DNA of 64,000 nt from Amia ocellicauda (taxonomy: Eukaryota > Chordata > Actinopteri > Amiiformes > Amiidae). The notes under the pieces are model-generated. The model did not search any database, was not told the DNA's origin, and saw nothing but the letters and a program-made list of their open reading frames with translations. The DNA lies in assembly GCF_036373705.1 (NCBI RefSeq), contig NW_027102733.1:28501-92500 (forward strand), given 5' to 3'. The position numbers and the translations under genes were made by a program. Shown here piece after piece: positions 23,323 to 36,414 of this stretch (position 1 is the first letter of the stretch; each line of letters starts with the position of its first letter).

Positions 23323-23442
23323 GCTTATGGCCATACTAGCCTGAATACGCCCGATCTCGTCCGATCTCGGAAGCTAAGCAGGCTCAGGCCTGGTCAGTAC
23401 TTGGATGGGAGACCGCCTGGGAATACCAGGTGCTGTAAGCTT
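23323..23442 (+). rRNA. rn5s: 5S ribosomal RNA, gene 20 (C6T, G64A)
   Basis: Unit 22399-23583, 1185 bp. Tandem sister of unit 19, with G64A at the end of the A box, CGGCC in the dyad loop, and CAACATGG after the 11-mer. One of units 19/20 has no counterpart in copy B. Confidence 0.95.
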
Positions 23443-24507
23443 TTGCATCTTTTACACACCAAAGGGCGACAAATCACAAGTTTTAACTTTGGATACACGC
23501 AATTTCATCATTATTTCAGATTTGACTTCCCCAAATACACAGGCATACAATAGATCTTGTTCTCCAACGTAAACGGTCCCTAGTAACTAGTGTACATTTG
23601 TAAATAAATTGAGCATCATGGCTAGAAGTGACTAGATGTTGCCTAATCTTTCTCATCGAGAAATGACACAATTACAGCAACACAAAAAGGAACTCCACCG
23701 GACAAAGTTCAGTGCTCACAAGGAGCCTCATTCAACACACACGGTTCCATTCCCATTCATGCAAAGCACGAAAGTGTAAAACTTGGGAACATACTTGAGA
23801 GCAAAGATCACATTGAATCTCATTCAAGGCACGGATGTGAATGCAACGGGATGAAATTACTGAAATGATGCCTGCCCTCGAACTGTGATGATGGACTACC
23901 CGACTCGCCAATAATATTGGCTTCTGGTGTATTGAAATACAGGAGCTGCTGGATTTGTGTGTTTTCTTACCCCCTCACCATAGTTTGTCAAATGTTTAAA
24001 CAACTGAACTTATATTCAAGGTTTGTTTCTCTTCATATGTTTTACTGGTTTACATTTGTCTCAGCAACCTGTTGAATGATTCTTCTGCTTTCAAAACAAA
24101 ATGACAACAGGATGAATGCACACACTTGAAAATACAATACATGCAATGTTATGCATCATAGTGATGCAACCTCCTTTCAGTTTCATACTGCATGTCAATT
24201 GAAATCCTTACTGAAATGCACACCTTCTCAAGATTGCGCTTGACTGGCGTGTCAGGCACTCAATTACAGCTGTTTTATCAAGACAATGTGTTCGTTTTGT
24301 AATATATAGTTCCGGTCTGGTGTGGCACCCCAGCTAACGCACAACGTTGCCACAATGTTGCCACAACGTTTCGTGTTAGCAGGGACTGTCTGCGGCGCGC
24401 TGGTGTGTCCCGGGCTTTAGAGTAGAGAGACAGTTCAACTGTAAGTATGAACGGCAGAAACGGATATTGCCTTCCCTTTAAGTAGAGCGTCAGGGACAGC
24501 CTCCCTG

Positions 24508-24627
24508 GCTTACGGCCATACTAGCCTGAATACGCCCGATCTCGTCCGATCTCGGAAGCTAAGCAGGCTCGGGCCTTGTCAGTACTTGGATGGGAGACCG
24601 CCTGGGAATACCAGGTGCTGTAAGCTT
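24508..24627 (+). rRNA. rn5s: 5S ribosomal RNA, gene 21 (G70T)
   Basis: Unit 23584-24768, 1185 bp. G70T in the intermediate element (CCTTGTC). The spacer has GACTAGATG, CATTGAATC and TTGGCTTCTGG; the last is shared with unit 10. Confidence 0.95.
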
Positions 24628-25682
24628 TTGCATCTTTTACACACCAAAGGGCGACAAATCACAAGTTTTAACTTTGGATACACGCAATTTCATCATTATT
24701 TCAGATTTGACTTCCCCAAATACACAGGCATACAATAGATCTTGTTCTCCAACGTAAACGGTCCCTAGTAACTAGTGTACATTTGTAAATAAATTGAGCA
24801 TCATGGCTAGAAGTGACTAAATGTTGCCTAATCTTTCTCATCGAGAAATGACACAATTACAGCAACACAAAAAGGAACTCCACCGGACAAAGTTCAGTGC
24901 TCACAAGGAGCCTCATTCAACACACACGGTTCCATTCCCATTCATGCAAAGCACGAAAGTGTAAAACTTGGGAACATACTTGAGAGCAAAGATCACATTG
25001 AATCTCATTCAAGGCACGGATGTGAATGCAACGGGATGAAATTACTGAAATGATGCCTGCCCTCGAACTGTGATGATGGACTACCCGACTCGCCAATAAT
25101 ATTGGGTTCTGGTGTATTGAAATACAGGAGCTGCTGGATTTGTGTGTTTTCTTACCCCCTCACCATAGTTTGTCAAATGTTTAAACAACTGAACTTATAT
25201 TCAAGGTTTGTTTCTCTTCATATGTTTTACTGGTTTACATTTGTCTCAGCAACCTGTTGAATGATTCTTCTGCTTTCAAAACAAAATGACAACAGGATGA
25301 ATGCACACACTTGAAAATACAAAACATGCAATGTTATGCATCATAGTGATGCAACCTCCTTTCAGTTTCATACTGCATGTCAATTGAAATCCTTACTGAA
25401 ATGCACACCTTCTCAAGATTGCGCTTGACTGGCGTGTCAGGCACTCAATTACAGCTGTTTTATCAAGACAAATGTGTTCGTTTTGTAAAATATAGTTCCG
25501 GTCTGGTGTGGCACCCCAGCTAACGCACAACGTTGCCACAACGTGGCATATTAGCAGGGACTGTCTGCGGCGCGCTGGTGTGTCCCGGGCTTTAGAGTAG
25601 AGAGACAGTTCAACTGTAAGTATGAACGGCAGAAACGGATATTGCCATCCCTTTAAGTAGAGCGTCAGGGACAGCCTCCCTG

Positions 25683-25802
25683 GCTTACGGCCATACTAGC
25701 CTGAATACGCCCGATCTCGTCCGATCTCGGAAGCTAAGCAGGCTCGGGCCTGGTCAGTACTTGGATGGGAGACCGCCTGGGAATACCAGGTGCTGTAAGC
25801 TT
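25683..25802 (+). rRNA. rn5s: 5S ribosomal RNA, gene 22 (majority, chimeric unit)
   Basis: Unit 24769-25943, 1175 bp. The left part is like unit 5 (TAACTAGTGTACATTTG, CATTGAATC); the right part is like unit 6 (ACAAAACATGC, extra A, GGCATATT). The switch lies between about 25.00 and 25.32 kb. Confidence 0.96.
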
Positions 25803-26857
25803 TTGCATCTTTTACACACCAGAGCGCGACAAATCACGAGTTTTAACTTTGGATACACGCAATTTCATCATTATTTCAGATTTGACTTCCCCAAATACAC
25901 AGGCATACAATAGATCTTGTTCTCCAACGTAAACGGTCCCTAGTAACTAGGGTACATTCGTAAATAAATTGAGCATCATGGCTAGAAGTGACTAAATGTT
26001 GCCTAATCTTTCTCATCGAGAAATGACACAATTACAGCAACACAAAAAGGAACTCCACCGGACAAAGATCAGTGCTCACAAGGAGCCTCATTCAACACAC
26101 ACGGTTCCATTCCCATTCATGCAAAGCACGAAAGTGTAAAACTTGGGAACATACTTGATAGCAAAGATCACATTCAATCTCATTCAAGGCACGGATGTGA
26201 ATGCAACGGGGTGAAATTACTGAAATGATGCCTGCCCTCGAACTGTGATGATGGACTACCCGACTCGCCAATAATATTGGGTTCTGGTGTATTGAAATAC
26301 AGGAGCTGCTGGATTTGTGTGTTTTCTTACCCCCTCACCATAGTTTGTCAAATGTTTAAACAACTGAACTTATATTCAAGGTTTGTTTCTCTTCATATGT
26401 TTTACTGGTTTACATTTGTCTCAGCAACCTGTTGAATGATTCTTCTGCTTTCAAAACAAAATGACAACAGGATGAATGCACACACTTGAAAATACAATAC
26501 ATGCAATGTTATGCATCATAGTGATGCAACCTCCTTTCAGTTTCATACTGCATGTCAATTGAAATCCTTACTGAAATGCACACCTTCTCAAGATTGCGCT
26601 TGACTGGCGTGTCAGGCACTCAATTACAGCTGTTTTATCAAGACAAATGTGTTCGTTTTGTAAAATATAGTTCCGGTCTGGTGTGGCACCCCAGCTAACG
26701 CACAACGTTGCCACAACGTGGCATATTAGCAGGGACTGTCTGCGGCGCGCTGGTGTGTCCCGGGCTTTAGAGTAGAGAGACAGTTCAACTGTAAGTATGA
26801 ACGGCAGAAACGGATATTGCCATCCCTTTAAGTAGAGCGTCAGGGACACCCTCCCTG

Positions 26858-26977
26858 GCTTACGGCCATACTAGCCTGAATACGCCCGATCTCGTCCGAT
26901 CTCGGAAGCTAAGCAGGCTCGGGCCTGGTCAGTACTTGGATGGGAGACCGCCTGGGAATACCAGGTGCTGTAAGCTT
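26858..26977 (+). rRNA. rn5s: 5S ribosomal RNA, gene 23 (majority)
   Basis: Unit 25944-27118, 1175 bp. The dyad loop is CACCC (stem intact). The spacer has ACTTGATAGC, shared with unit 48. Confidence 0.97.
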
Positions 26978-28032
26978 TTGCATCTTTTACACACCAGAGC
27001 GCGACAAATCACGAGTTTTAACTTTGGATACACGCAATTTCATCATTATTTCAGATTTGACTTCCCCAAATACACAGGCATACAATAGATCTTGTTCTCC
27101 AACGTAAACGGTCCCTAGTAACTAGGGTACATTCGTAAATAAATTGAGCATCATGGCTAGAAGTGACTAAATGTTGCCTAATCTTTCTCATCGAGAAATG
27201 ACACAATCACAGCAACACAAAAAGGAACTCCACCGGACAAAGATCAGTGCTCACAAGGAGCCTCATTCAACACACACGGTTCCATTCCCATTCATGCAAA
27301 GCACGAAAGTGTAAAACTTGGGAACATACTTGAGAGCAAAGATCACATTGAATCTCATTCAAGGCACGGATGTGAATGCAACGGGATGAAATTACTGAAA
27401 TGATGCCTGCCCTCGAACTGTGATGATGGACTACCCGACTCGCCAATAATATTGGGTTCTGGTGTATTGAAATACAGGAGCTGCTGGATTTGTGTGTTTT
27501 CTTACCCCCTCACCATAGTTTGTCAAATGTTTAAACAACTGAACTTATATTCAAGGTTTGTTTCTCTTCATATGTTTTACTGGTTTACATTTGTCTCAGC
27601 AACCTGTTGAATGATTCTTCTGCTTTCAAAACAAAATGACAACAGGATGAATGCACACACTTGAAAATACAATACATGCAATGTTATGCATCATAGTGAT
27701 GCAACCTCCTTTCAGTTTCATACTGCATGTCAATTGAAATCCTTACTGAAATGCACACCTTCTCAAGATTGCGCTTGACTGGCGTGTCAGGCACTCAATT
27801 ACAGCTGTTTTATCAAGACAAATGTGTTCGTTTTGTAAAATATAGTTCCGGTCTGGTGTGGCACCCCAGCTAACGCACAACGTTGCCACAACGTGGCATA
27901 TTAGCAGGGACTGTCTGCGGCGCGCTGGTGTGTCCCGGGCTTTAGAGTAGAGAGACAGTTCAACTGTAAGTATGAACGGCAGAAACGGATATTGCCATCC
28001 CTTTAAGTAGAGCGTCAGGGACACCCTCCCTG

Positions 28033-28152
28033 GCTTACGGCCATACTAGCCTGAATACGCCCGATCTCGTCCGATCTCGGAAGCTAAGCAGGCTCGGGCC
28101 TGGTCAGTACTTGGATGGGAGACCGCCTGGGAATACCAGGTGCTGTAAGCTT
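28033..28152 (+). rRNA. rn5s: 5S ribosomal RNA, gene 24 (majority)
   Basis: Unit 27119-28293, 1175 bp. Dyad loop CACCC, as in unit 23. The spacer has CACAATCACAGC, which is CACAATTACAGC in the copy B counterpart. Last unit shared by both higher-order copies. Confidence 0.97.
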
Positions 28153-29206
28153 TTGCATCTTTTACACACCAGAGCGCGACAAATCACGAGTTTTAACTTT
28201 GGATACACGCAATTTCATCATTATTTCAGATTTGACTTCCCCAAATACACAGGCATACAATAGATCTTGTTCTCCAACGTAAACGGTCCCTAGTAACTAG
28301 GGTACATTCGTAAATAAATTGAGCATCATGGCTAGAAGTGACTAAATGTTGCCTAATCTTTCTCATCGAGAAATGACACAATTACAGCAACACAAAAAGG
28401 AACTCCACCGGACAAAGTTCAGTGCTCACAAGGAGCCTCATTCAACACACACGGTTCCATTCCCATTCATGCAAAGCACGAAAGTGTAAAACTTGGGAAC
28501 ATACTTGAGAGCAAAGATCACATTCAATCTCATTCAAGGCACGGATGTGAATGCAACGGGATGAAATTACTGAAATGATGCCTGCCCTCGAACTGTGATG
28601 ATGGACTACCCGACTCGCCAATAATATTGGGTTCTGGTGTATTGAAATACAGGAGCTGCTGGATTTGTGTGTTTTCTTACCCCCTCACCATAGTTTGTCA
28701 AATGTTTAAACAACTGAACTTATATTCAAGGTTTGTTTCTCTTCATATGTTTTACTGGTTTACATTTGTCTCAGCAACCTGTTGAATGATTCTTCTGCTT
28801 TCAAAACAAAATGACAACAGGATGAATGCACACACTTGAAAATACAATACATGCAATGTTATGCATCATAGTGATGCAACCTCCTTTCAGTTTCATACTG
28901 CATGTCAATTGAAATCCTTACTGAAATGCACACCTTCTCAAGATTGCGCTTGACTGGCGTGTCAGGCACTCAATTACAGCTGTTTTATCAAGACAATGTG
29001 TTAGTTTTGTAAAATATAGTTCCGGTCTGGTTTGGCACCCCAGCTAACGCACAACGTTGCCACAACGTTTCGTGTTAGCAGGGACTGTCTGCGGCGCGCT
29101 GGTGTGTCCCGGACTTTAGAGTAGAGAGACAGTTCAACTGTAAGTATGAACGGCAGAAACGGATATTGCCTTCCCTTTAAGTAGAGCGTCAGGGACAGCC
29201 TCCCTG

Positions 29207-29326
29207 GCTTACGGCCATACTAGCCTGAATACGCCCGATCTCGTCAGATCTCGGAAGCTAAGCAGGCTCGGGCCTGGTCAGTACTTGGATGGGAGACCGC
29301 CTGGGAATACCAGGTGCTGTTAGCTT
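29207..29326 (+). rRNA. rn5s: 5S ribosomal RNA, gene 25 (helix I mismatch)
   Basis: Unit 28294-29467, 1174 bp. C40A, and A115T, which gives a U-U mismatch with U4 in helix I and is uncompensated. GTTAGTTTTG and CTGGTTTGGC are private spacer changes; TTCGTG and CCGGACTTT link it to unit 7. A possible decaying copy. Confidence 0.93.
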
Positions 29327-30391
29327 TTGCATCTTTTACACACCAGAGGGCGACAAATCACGAGTTTTAACTTTGGATACACACAATTTCATCATTATTT
29401 CAGATTTGACTTCCCCAAATACACAGGCATACAATAGATCTTGTTCTCCAACGTAAACTGTCCCTAGTAACTAGGGTATATTCGTAAATAAATTGAGCAT
29501 CATGGCTAGAAGTGACTAAATGTTGCCTAATCTTTCTCATCGAGAAATGACACAATTACAGCAACACAAAAAGGAACTCCACCGGACAAAGTTCAGTGCT
29601 CACAAGGAGCCTCATTCAACACACACGGTTCCATTCCCATTCATGCAAAGCACGAAAGTGTAAAACTTGGGAACATACTTGAGAGCAAAGATCACATTCA
29701 ATCTCATTCAAGGCACGGATGTGAATGCAACGGGATGAAATTACTGAAATGATGCCTGCCCTCGAACTGTGATGATGGACTCCCCGACTCGCCAATAATA
29801 TTGGGTTCTGGTGTATTGAAATACAGGAGCTGCTGGATTTGTGTGTTTTCTTACCCCCTCACCATAGTTTGTCAAATGTTTAAACAACTGAACTTATATT
29901 CAAGGTTTGTTTCTCTTCATATGTTTTACTGGTTTACATTTGTCTCAGCAACCTGTTGAATGATTCTTCTGCTTTCAAAACAAAATGACAACAGGATGAA
30001 TGCACACACTTGAAAATACAATACATGCAATGTTATGCATCATAGTGATGCAACCTCCTTTCAGTTTCATACTGCATGTCAATTGAAATCCTTACTGAAA
30101 TGCACACCTTCTCAAGATTGCGCTTGACTGGTGTGTCAGGCACTCAATTACAGCTGTTTTATCAAAACAATGTGTTCGTTTTGTAATATATACTTCCGGT
30201 CTGGTGTGGCACCCCAGCTAACGCACAACGTTGCCACAATGTTGCCACAACGTGGCGTGTTAGCAGGGACTGTCTGCGGCGCGCTGGTGTGTCCCGGGCT
30301 TTAGAGTAGAGAGACAGTTCAACTGTAAGTATGAACGGCAGAAACGGATATTGCCTTCCCTTTAAGTAGAGCGTCAGGGACAGCCTCCCTG

Positions 30392-30511
30392 GCTTACGGC
30401 CATACTAGCCTGAATACGCTCGATCTCGTCCGATCTCGGAAGCTAAGCAGGCTCGGGCCTGGTCAGTACTTGAATGGGAGACCGCCTGGGAATACCAGGT
30501 GCTGTAAGCTT
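30392..30511 (+). rRNA. rn5s: 5S ribosomal RNA, gene 26 (variant)
   Basis: Unit 29468-30652, 1185 bp, double 11-mer. C29T and G82A, as in gene 8, with the shared AAAACAATG and ATATACTTCC spacer marks; the dyad is intact (TCCCTG). Last unit of copy A. Confidence 0.94.
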
Positions 30512-31565
30512 TTGCATCTTTTACACACCAGAGGGCGACAAATCACGAGTTTTAACTTTGGATACACGCAATTTCATCATTATTTCAGATTTGACTTCCC
30601 CAAATACACAGGCATACAATAGATCTTGTTCTCCAACGTAAACGGTCCCTAGTAACTAGGGTACATTCATAAATAAATTGAGCATCATGGCTAGAAGTGA
30701 CTAAATGTTGCCTAATCTTTCTCATCGAGAAATGACACAATTACAGCAACACAAAAAGGAACTCCACCGGACAAAGTTCAGTGCTCACAAGGAGCCTCAT
30801 TCAACACACACGGTTCCATTCCCATTCATGCAAAGCACGAAAGTGTAAAACTTGAGAACATACTTGAGAGCAAAGATCACATTCAATCTCATTCAAGGCA
30901 CGGATGTGAATGCAACGGGATGAAATTACTGAAATGATGCCTGCCCTCGAACTGTGATGATGGACTACCTGATTCGCCAATAATATTGGGTTCTGGTGTA
31001 TTGAAATACAGGAGCTGCTGGATTTGTGTGTTTTCTTACCCCCTCACCATAGTTTGTCAAATGTTTAAACAACTGAACTTATATTCAAGGTTTGTTTCTC
31101 TTCATATGTTTTACTGGTTTACATTTGTCTCAGCAACCTGTTGAATGATTCTTCTGCTTTCAAAACAAAATGACAACAGGATGAATGCACACACTTGAAA
31201 ATACAATACATGCAATGTTATGCATCATAGTGATGCAACCTCCTTTCAGTTTCATACTGCATGTCAATTGAAATCCTTACTGAAATGCACACCTTCTCAA
31301 GATTGCGCTTGACTGGCGTGTCAGGCACTCAATTACAGCTGTTTTATCAAGACAATGTGTTCGATTTGTAAAATATAGTTCCGGTCTGGTGTGGCACCCC
31401 AGCTAACGCACAACGTTGCCACAACGTGGCGTGTTAGCAGGGACTGTCTGCGGCGCGCTGGTGTGTCCCGGGCTTTAGAGTAGAGAGACAGTTCAACTGT
31501 AAGTATGAATGGCAGAAACGGATATTGCCTTCCCTTTAAATAGAGCGTCAGGGACAGCCTCCCTG

Positions 31566-31685
31566 GCTTACGGCCATACTAGCCTGAATACGCCCGATCT
31601 CGTCCGATCTCGGAAGCCAAGCAGGCTCGGGCCTGGTCAGTACTTGGATGGGAGACCGCCTGGGAATACCAGGTGCTGTAAGCTT
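31566..31685 (+). rRNA. rn5s: 5S ribosomal RNA, gene 27 (= gene 1)
   Basis: Unit 30653-31826, 1174 bp. First unit of copy B; gene identical to gene 1 (C53). The spacer differs at A30855 and A31364. Confidence 0.97.
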
Positions 31686-32739
31686 TTGCACCTTTTACAC
31701 ACCAGAGGGCGACAAATCACGAGTTTTAACTTTGGATACACACAATTTCATCATTATTTCAGATTTTACTTCCCCAAATACACAGGCATACAATAGATCT
31801 TGTTCTCCAACGTAAACGGTCCCTAGTAACTAGGGTACATTCGTAAATAAATTGAGCATCATGGCTAGAAGTGACTAAATGTTGCCTAATCTTTCTCATC
31901 AAGAAATGACACAATTACAGCAACACAAAAAGGAACTCCACCGGACAAAGTTCAGTGCTCACAAGGAGCCTCATTCAACACACACGGTTCCATTCCCATT
32001 CATGCAAAGCACGAAAGTGTAAAACTTGGGAACGTACTTGAGAGCAAAGATCACATTCAATCTCATTCAAGGCACGGATGTGAATGCAACGGGATGAAAT
32101 TACTGAAATGATGCCTGCCATCGAACTGTGATGATGGACTACCCGACTCGCCAATAATATTGGGTTCTGGTGTATTGAAATACAGGAGCTGCTGGATTTG
32201 TGTGTTTTCTTACCCCCTCACCATAGTTTGTCAAATGTTTAAACAACTGAACTTATATTCAAGGTTTGTTTCTCTTCATATGTTTTACTGGTTTACATTT
32301 GTCTCAGCAACCTGTTGAATGATTCATCTGCTTTCAAAACAAAATGACAACAGGATGAATGCACACACTTGAAAATACACTACATGCAATGTTATGCATC
32401 ATAGTGATGCAACCTCCTTTCAGTTTCATACTGCATGTCAATTGAAATCCTTACTGAAATGCACACCTTCTCAAGATTGCGCTTGACTGGCGTGACAGGC
32501 ACTCAATTACAGCTGTTTTATCAAGACAATGTGTTCGTTTTGTAAAATATAGTTCCGGTCTGGTGTGGCACCCCAGCTAACGCACAACGTTGCCACAACG
32601 TGGCGTGTTAGCAGGGACAGTCTGCGGCGCGCTGGTGTGTCCCGGGCTTTAGAGTAGAGAGACAGTTCAACTGTAAGTATGAACGGCAGAAACGGATATT
32701 GCCTTCCCTTTAAGTAGAGCGTCAGGAACAGCCTCCCTG

Positions 32740-32859
32740 GCTTATGGCCATTCTAGCCTGAATACGCCCGATCTCGTCCGATCTCGGAAGCCAAGCAGGC
32801 TCGGGCCTGGTCAGCACTTGGATGGGAGACTGCCTGGGAATACCAGGTGCTGTAAGCTT
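32740..32859 (+). rRNA. rn5s: 5S ribosomal RNA, gene 28 (= gene 2)
   Basis: Unit 31827-33000. Carries the same C6T, A13T, T53C, T76C and C92T as gene 2. Spacer difference A32120. Confidence 0.95.
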
Positions 32860-33924
32860 TTGCACCTTTTACACACCAGAGGGCGACAAATCACGAGTTT
32901 TAACTTTGGATACACACAATTTCATCATTATTTCAGATTTGACTTCCCCAAATACACAGGCATACAATAGATCTTGTTCTCCAACGTAAACGGTCCCTAG
33001 TAACTAGGGTACATTCGTAACTAAATTGAGCATCATGGCTAGAAGTGACTAAATGTTGCCTAATCTTTCTCATCAAGAAATGACACAATTACAGCAACAC
33101 AAAAAGGAACTCCACCGGACAAAGTTCAGTGCTCACAAGGAGCCTCATTCAACACACACGGTTCCATTCCCATTCATGCAAAGCAAGAAAGTGTAAAACT
33201 TGGGAACATACTTGAGAGCAAAGATCACATTCAATCTCATTCAAGGCACGGATGTGAATGCAACGGGATGAAATTACTGAAATGATGCCTGCCCTCGAAC
33301 TGTGATGATGGACTACCCGACTCGCCAATCATGTTGGGTTCTGGTGTATTGAAATACAGGAGCTGCTGGATTTGTATGTTTTCTTACCCCCTCACCATAG
33401 TTTGTCAAATGTTTAAACAACTGAACTTATATTCAAGGTTTGTTTCTCTTCATATGTTTTACTGGTTTACATTTGTCTCAGCAACCTGTTGAATGATTCT
33501 TCTGCTTTCAAAACAAAATGACAACAGGATGAATGCACACACTTGAAAATACAATACATGCAATGTTATGCATCATAGTGATGCAACCTCCTTTCAGTTT
33601 CATACTGCATGTCAATTGAAATCCTTACTGAAATGCACACCTTGTCAAGATTGCGCTTGACTCGCGTGTCAGGCACTCAATTACAGCTGTTTTATCAAGA
33701 CAATGTGTTCGTTTTGTAATATATAGTTCCGGTCTGGTGTGGCACCCCAGCTAACGCACAACGTTGCCACAATGTTGCCACAACGTGGCGTGTTAGCAGG
33801 GACTGTCTGCGGCGCGCTGGTGTGTCCCGGGCTTTAGAGTAGAGAGACAGTTCAACTGTAAGTATGAACGGCAGAAACGGATATTGCCTTCCCTTTAAGT
33901 AGAGCGTCAGGGAGAGCCTCCCTG

Positions 33925-34044
33925 GCTTACGGCCATACTAGCCTGAATACGCCCGATCTCGTCCGATCTCGGAAGCTAAGCAGGCTCGGGCCTGGTCAGT
34001 ACTTGGATGGGAGACCGCCTGGGAATACCAGGTGCTGTAAGCTT
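33925..34044 (+). rRNA. rn5s: 5S ribosomal RNA, gene 29 (= gene 3, majority)
   Basis: Unit 33001-34185, double 11-mer, dyad loop GAGCC as in unit 3. Confidence 0.97.
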
Positions 34045-35109
34045 TTGCATCTTTTACACACCAGAGGGCGACAAATCACGAGTTTTAACTTTGGATACAC
34101 GCAATTTCATCATTATTTCAGATTTGACTTCCCCAAATACACAGGCATACAATAGATCTTGTTCTCCAACGTAAACGGTCCCTAGTAACTAGGGTACATT
34201 CGTAAATAAATTGAGCATCATGGCTAGAAGTGACTAAATGTTGCCTAATCTTTCTCATCGAGAAATGACACAATTACAGCAACACAAAAAGGAACTCCAC
34301 CGGACAAAGTTCAGTGCTCACAAGGAGCCTCATTCAACACACACGGTTCCATTCCCATTCATGCAAAGCACGAAAGTGTAAAACTTGGGAACATACTTGA
34401 GAGCAAAGATCACATTCAATCTCATTCAAGGCACGGATGTGAATGCAACGGGATGAAATTACTGAAATGATGCCTGCCCTCGAACTGTGATGATGGACTA
34501 CCCGACTCGCCAATAATATTGGGTTCTGGTGTATTGAAATACAGGAGCTGCTGGATTTGTGTGTTTTCTTACCCCCTCACCATAGTTTGTCAAATGTTTA
34601 AACAACTGAACTTATATTCAAGGTTTGTTTCTCTTCATATGTTTTACTGGTTTACATTTGTCTCAGCAACCTGTTGAATGATTCTTCTGCTTTCAAAACA
34701 AAATGACAACAGGATGAATGCAAACACTTGAAAATACAATACATGCAATGTTATGCATCATAGTGATGCAACCTCCTTTCAGTTTCATACTGCATGTCAA
34801 TTGAAATCCTTACTGAAATGCACACCTTCTCAAGATTGCGCTTGACTGGCGTGTCAGGCACTCAATTACAGCTGTTTTATCAAGACAATGTGTTCGTTTT
34901 GTAATATATAGTTCCGGTCTGGTGTGGCACCCCAGCTAACGCACAACGTTGCCACAATGTTGCCACAACGTGGCGTGTTAGCAGGGACTGTCTGCGGCGC
35001 GCTGGTGTGTCCCGGGCTTTAGAGTAGAGAGACAGTTCAACTGTAAGTATGAACGGCAGAAACGGATATTGCCTTCCCTTTAAGTAGAGCGTCAGGGACA
35101 GCCTCCCTG

Positions 35110-35229
35110 GCTTACGGCCATACTAGCCTGAATACGCCCAATCTCGTCCGATCTCGGAAGCTAAGCAGGCTCGGGCCTGGTCAGTATTTGGATGGGAGAC
35201 CGCCTGGGAATACCAGGTGCTGTAAGCTT
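35110..35229 (+). rRNA. rn5s: 5S ribosomal RNA, gene 30 (= gene 4)
   Basis: Unit 34186-35370. G31A and C78T, as in gene 4. Spacer C34342 replaces T3690. Confidence 0.95.
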
Positions 35230-36294
35230 TTGCATCTTTTACACACCAAAGGGCGACAAATCACAAGTTTTAACTTTGGATACACGCAATTTCATCATTA
35301 TTTCAGATTTGACTTCCCCAAATACACAGGCATACAATAGATCTTGTTCTCCAACGTAAACGGTCCCTAGTAACTAGTGTACATTTGTAAATAAATTGAG
35401 CATCATGGCTAGAAGTGACTAAATGTTGCCTAATCTTTCTCATCGAGAAATGACACAATTACAGCAACACAAAAAGGAACTCCACCGGACAAAGTTCAGT
35501 GCTCACAAGGAGCCTCATTCAACACACACGGTTCCATTCCCATTCATGCAAAGCACGAAAGTGTAAAACTTGGGAACATACTTGAGAGCAAAGATCACAT
35601 TGAATCTCATTCAAGGCACGGATGTGAATGCAACGGGATGAAATTACTGAAATGATGCCTGCCCTCGAACTGTGATGATGGACTACCCGACTCGCCAATA
35701 ATATTGGGTTCTGGTGTATTGAAATACAGGAGCTGCTGGATTTGTGTGTTTTCTTACCCCCTCACCATAGTTTGTCAAATGTTTAAACAACTGAACTTAT
35801 ATTCAAGGTTTGTTTCTCTTCATATGTTTTACTGGTTTACATTTGTCTCAGCAACCTGTTGAATGATTCTTCTGCTTTCAAAACAAAATGACAACAGGAT
35901 GAATGCACACACTTGAAAATACAATACATGCAATGTTATGCATCATAGTGATGCAACCTCCTTTCAGTTTCATACTGCATGTCAATTGAAATCCTTACTG
36001 AAATGCACACCTTCTCAAGATTGCGCTTGACTGGCGTGTCAGGCACTCAATTACAGCTGTTTTATCAAGACAATGTGTTCGTTTTGTAATATATAGTTCC
36101 GGTCTGGTGTGGCACCCCAGCTAACGCACAACGTTGCCACAATGTTGCCACAACGTTTCGTGTTAGCAGGGACTGTCTGCGGCGCGCTGGTGTGTCCCGG
36201 GCTTTAGAGTAGAGAGACAGTTCAACTGTAAGTATGAACGGCAGAAACGGATATTGCCTTCCCTTTAAGTAGAGCGTCAGGGACAGCCTCCCTG

Positions 36295-36414
36295 GCTTAC
36301 GGCCATACTAGCCTGAATACGCCCGATCTCGTCCGATCTCGGAAGCTAAGCAGGCTCGGGCCTGGTCAGTACTTGGATGGGAGACCGCCTGGGAATACCA
36401 GGTGCTGTAAGCTT
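36295..36414 (+). rRNA. rn5s: 5S ribosomal RNA, gene 31 (majority)
   Basis: Unit 35371-36555. Counterpart of gene 5, but with C92 (36386), so the C box is the majority form. One of the few gene-body differences between the two higher-order copies. Confidence 0.97.

Larger units (their letters stand above)
1..30652 (+). repeat. Higher-order repeat copy A (units 1-26, 30,652 bp)
   Basis: Twenty-six consecutive units whose private variants recur in the same order exactly 30,652 bp downstream. Examples are the A58T gene at 7993 and 38645, GCTATCGC at about 16.09 and 46.74 kb, and the lost terminators at 10.48/11.67 and 41.13/42.32 kb. Units 25 and 26 (28294-30652) have no counterpart after copy B inside the window; they resemble units 7 and 8. 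Either a recent segmental amplification of the array or a duplicated assembly segment would give this. Confidence 0.93.
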
